DNA from: Robertmurraya sp. FSL R5-0851
GTDB taxonomy: Bacteria > Bacillota > Bacilli > Bacillales > Cytobacillaceae
Length of the DNA stretch: 64,000 nucleotides
Reading direction: 5' to 3'
NCBI RefSeq assembly: GCF_038002965.1
Contig: NZ_JBBOOE010000001.1
Span: forward strand, 4,259,001 to 4,323,000
Shown piece after piece: positions 61,961 to 64,000 of the stretch. The position numbers were made by a program, and so were the translations under genes. The first letter of the stretch is position 1. Each line of letters begins with the position of its first letter. The notes below the pieces were generated by a model, which worked only from the letters and a program-made list of their open reading frames with translations, searched no databases and was not told the DNA's origin.

Positions 61961-63208
61961 TTACCTCCAAAGATTAATTTTTTTATTATATAAATAACAT
62001 CCCATACAAATCGTAACAAACAATTCGGTAACCACAAAACCAATTGCAGTACCTATGACTTCAAAATTCGGGACAAGAATTAATGCTAAAACTACACTAA
62101 GAGTACTCGCAATAATTAAGATTCGAGAAAATACTTTCTTAAATCCAAAAGTTAGCAGAGTTTGTACACCAAATACATTGCTAAGACCAATAATTAGTGG
62201 TAAAAAGGCTAGTATCTTTAGGATAACAACAGATTCGCCATAATTTGGACCTAGTACTATATCAACAATATGATTTGAAAAGAAGAAAATAATTATTGAA
62301 ACTAGGCCAGTCACCAGCGATATTCCATAAAGCATCTTCTTAAGAAATTGAAGTGCTCTTTCTTTTGATTCAATTACCAGTTTATTTAAATGGGGATATA
62401 CTGTTTGAGAAACTGGTGTGATTAGGCCTGTAGCAGCATTTATTAATTTCTCTGCACTCGCATAGTATCCAACAATAGTATTATTTGTAAACAAGCCTAA
62501 AATAAAAGTGTTACTTATGGTATATAAGCTAATTGCAACTGTTGAAAGGAATACATCTAAACCATCTTTGAGTTGGTAACGAATACTTTCTATGGAACTT
62601 AAACGGTATTTCACTCCAAATTTCAATCGAATAACAAATAGTGCAATAACTCCAGCAACTATAAACCCTATAGATTGTAGTATTGGAACCAAAATTAAAT
62701 CTGATTTACCTTGAACAAAAATAAATATTCCGCTTGCAAAAACTAGCTTTGAGATGACGTTAAGTATACTAATAAATTTCATTTTCTCCATCCCCTGAAA
62801 AAACCACACAGGGAAGAGGACATTTCCTACCACCATTCCATAAGCCCATAAAAATAGTTCCACATCCTTAGAGAAGCGTGGAACAAGAGTAACTATAAGG
62901 AAATAACCTACAAATGAGATAACCATAATAAGTAATTTTGAATTCAAAACTGAATTATAAATTTCTTCTAACTTAGAATGATTATCCCTATTAATTGAGA
63001 TCTGTCTAGTTGCGGTTAAATTAAAACCATAATCAGTAATGATAACAAAAAATTGTACGAATGCTAGGGCAAAAGCAATGACACCATAATTTGCTGGACC
63101 TAACACTCGTACTAAATAAGGCAATGTAAGCAATGGCAACAAAAAGTTAAATCCCTGTAGAAAGAGTAATGAAAAGAAGTTCTCTAACAATTTTTTCTTT
63201 GAAGACAT
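61961..63208 (-). CDS. Wzx-type polysaccharide flippase
   Basis: A 415-aa membrane protein of the RfbX/PST family with about 12 spans. N-terminal blocks LLENFFSLLFLQGFNFLLPL, LTLPYLVRVLGPANYGVIAF and FNLTATRQISINRD are typical of Wzx. Internal parts include GNVLFPVWFFQGMEKMKFIS and ASAEKLINAATGLITPVSQT. It would flip the undecaprenyl-linked repeat unit built by this cluster. It lies 9 nt after the initiating transferase. Confidence 0.93.
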   Translation of the reverse strand: MSSKKKLLENFFSLLFLQGFNFLLPLLTLPYLVRVLGPANYGVIAFALAFVQFFVIITDYGFNLTATRQISINRDNHSKLEEIYNSVLNSKLLIMVISFVGYFLIVTLVPRFSKDVELFLWAYGMVVGNVLFPVWFFQGMEKMKFISILNVISKLVFASGIFIFVQGKSDLILVPILQSIGFIVAGVIALFVIRLKFGVKYRLSSIESIRYQLKDGLDVFLSTVAISLYTISNTFILGLFTNNTIVGYYASAEKLINAATGLITPVSQTVYPHLNKLVIESKERALQFLKKMLYGISLVTGLVSIIIFFFSNHIVDIVLGPNYGESVVILKILAFLPLIIGLSNVFGVQTLLTFGFKKVFSRILIIASTLSVVLALILVPNFEVIGTAIGFVVTELFVTICMGCYLYNKKINLWR

Positions 63209-63217
63209 CCTGTCCTC

Positions 63218-63925
63218 CTAAAACGCACCTTTTTTTAATAACACGACTTGTATAGTTTTGAATAAAATCTTTATATCTAACAATAAAGATTGATTATAAA
63301 CATAGTATAGTTCTACACCCACTCGTTCAGGGTAGAGTACCTCACTTCTTCCGCTAACCTGCCAGTAACCTGTTACACCAGGTTTTACGGATAGAAAATC
63401 GCTTACCTTGTTACCATATTCGTCTAGTTCCTCGACTACTACAGGTCTAGGACCCACTAAACTCATTTCCCCTTTTAGGACATTGATAAGTTGTGGAAGT
63501 TCATCTAAACTTGTTTTTCTTAAGAATCTACCCGTTTTTGTAATACGAGGATCTTCTTCCGGTTCAAGCTTATAACTATTTTCTACATACTTTTTAAATA
63601 ATATTTCATTTGCCTTTAATTTTTCTTCTGCATTAACAACCATAGAACGGAATTTAAAAATTTTAAATTCATTTCCACCTTCTCCGATTCTAGTTTGTCT
63701 AAAAATTACAGGCCCTTTATTTTCTCCAAATAAATACATCAGTGAAATTATTATAAAGAAAGGACTTGCTATTAGTAGTCCGATAGATGCACCTAATATA
63801 TCAATACATCTCTTAATAAAGAGATACATATTAAATAGTGCTATTTCTCGGTTACTAGAATTATAAACCTGTTGTTTTTTAGGAATATAGTTAATTTCCT
63901 GTACACTTACTCTAGTATCCTGCAT
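63218..63925 (-). CDS. Initiating polyprenyl-phosphate sugar-1-phosphate transferase
   Basis: A 235-aa bacterial sugar transferase (PglC/WcaJ C-terminal type). One membrane re-entrant segment (LGASIGLLIASPFFIIISLM) is followed by the catalytic core GPVIFRQTRIGEGGNEFKIF, KFRSMVVNAEEKL, DPRITKTGRFLRKTSLDELP and QLINVLKGEMSLVGPRPVVV. VKPGVTGYWQVSGRSEVLYP follows. It starts synthesis on undecaprenyl phosphate for the second cluster. It has no N-terminal four-span domain, unlike WcaJ. GGTGAGCAAT-type site near the start. Confidence 0.93.
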   Translation of the reverse strand: MQDTRVSVQEINYIPKKQQVYNSSNREIALFNMYLFIKRCIDILGASIGLLIASPFFIIISLMYLFGENKGPVIFRQTRIGEGGNEFKIFKFRSMVVNAEEKLKANEILFKKYVENSYKLEPEEDPRITKTGRFLRKTSLDELPQLINVLKGEMSLVGPRPVVVEELDEYGNKVSDFLSVKPGVTGYWQVSGRSEVLYPERVGVELYYVYNQSLLLDIKILFKTIQVVLLKKGAF

Positions 63926-63933
63926 TTAATTGC

Positions 63934-64000
63934 TCACCCTTTCACCAAAGTACGCTCAAATACTTCTTTAAGGTATTCCAATACCTCTTCTCTAAGGTCT
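63934..64000 (-). CDS. 3' end of a CDS, possibly UTP-glucose-1-phosphate uridylyltransferase
   Basis: Only 21 codons are visible: DLREEVLEYLKEVFERTLVK then G and TGA. The amphipathic end resembles the C-terminal helix of GalU/GtaB-type uridylyltransferases, which often neighbour an initiating transferase. The match is too short to be sure. Confidence 0.45.
   Translation of the reverse strand, partial: DLREEVLEYLKEVFERTLVKG

Noticed and set aside
1..64000. CRISPR arrays, tRNA or rRNA genes
   Set aside because: No regularly spaced direct repeats, cloverleaf sequences or rRNA segments were noticed on either strand.

Overview
The window reads as a chromosomal segment of a low-GC, motile, probably spore-forming member of the Bacillaceae. 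The evidence is the B. subtilis-like order comFA-comFC-yvyF-flgM-flgN-flgK-flgL-yviE-fliW-csrA-hag-flaG-fliD, the neighbouring degS-degU, degV, yvyE and tagO-like genes, an Sda-like checkpoint peptide, and AGGAGG-type ribosome binding sites throughout. Almost everything is transcribed leftward (minus strand). I saw no rRNA, tRNA or CRISPR array.

1-11.6 kb is the late flagellar region. Three sigma-D-type promoters (before flaG, hag and flgM) match TAAA-N14/15-TCCGATAA(T). The FliW-CsrA-flagellin switch is visible: a hag leader hairpin presents GGA in its loop and a second GGA lies in the Shine-Dalgarno. However, fliW is split by a 1404-bp IS4-family element with 13-bp inverted repeats and a 9-bp target duplication. 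Downstream of the intact hag stop lies a group I intron core (P2, P4, P7 and P9 pairings can be drawn) followed by a second flagellin C-terminal tail. Beyond it, on the opposite strand, is a degenerate LAGLIDADG homing-endonuclease gene.

11.6-19.3 kb holds competence and signalling genes: comFC and comFA (no comFB between them), degV, an Sda homologue with an apparent AUU start, degU-degS, yvyE (YigZ family), and a TagO/WecA-type lipid-carrier sugar-1-phosphate transferase. A perfect 28-bp palindrome plus an imperfect copy lie between comFC and yvyF.

19.5-38.2 kb is a first surface-polysaccharide block: rmlA-rmlC-rmlB-rmlD (dTDP-L-rhamnose), several glycosyltransferases, two paralogous polymerase-like membrane proteins, an acyltransferase, a likely dTDP-rhamnose 4-epimerase, an Alg13/Alg14-like split transferase, UDP-glucose dehydrogenase, a MurJ-family flippase and an LCP ligase.

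38.4-48.2 kb is a secreted wall-protein block. Four large exported proteins each carry three cell-wall-binding-2 repeats: a SpoIID-like protein with the repeats nested inside the SpoIID domain, a LytC-type amidase, a PIG-L deacetylase and a subtilisin-like protease. A lipoprotein and a small membrane protein accompany them, and a second LCP gene follows. The repeats probably anchor these enzymes to a polymer made by the flanking clusters.

49.3-52.7 kb is a four-gene DDE-transposase/AAA-ATPase element (DUF6431-like, integrase, ATPase, DUF5348-like) with repeat-bearing ends. It is inserted in an acyltransferase gene whose two halves can be rejoined in frame.

53.8-64 kb is a second polysaccharide cluster: manC, GT4 enzymes, a polymerase-GT4 fusion, a GT2, UDP-galactopyranose mutase, a Wzx flippase and an initiating polyprenyl-phosphate sugar transferase. 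It ends in the 3' tip of another gene.
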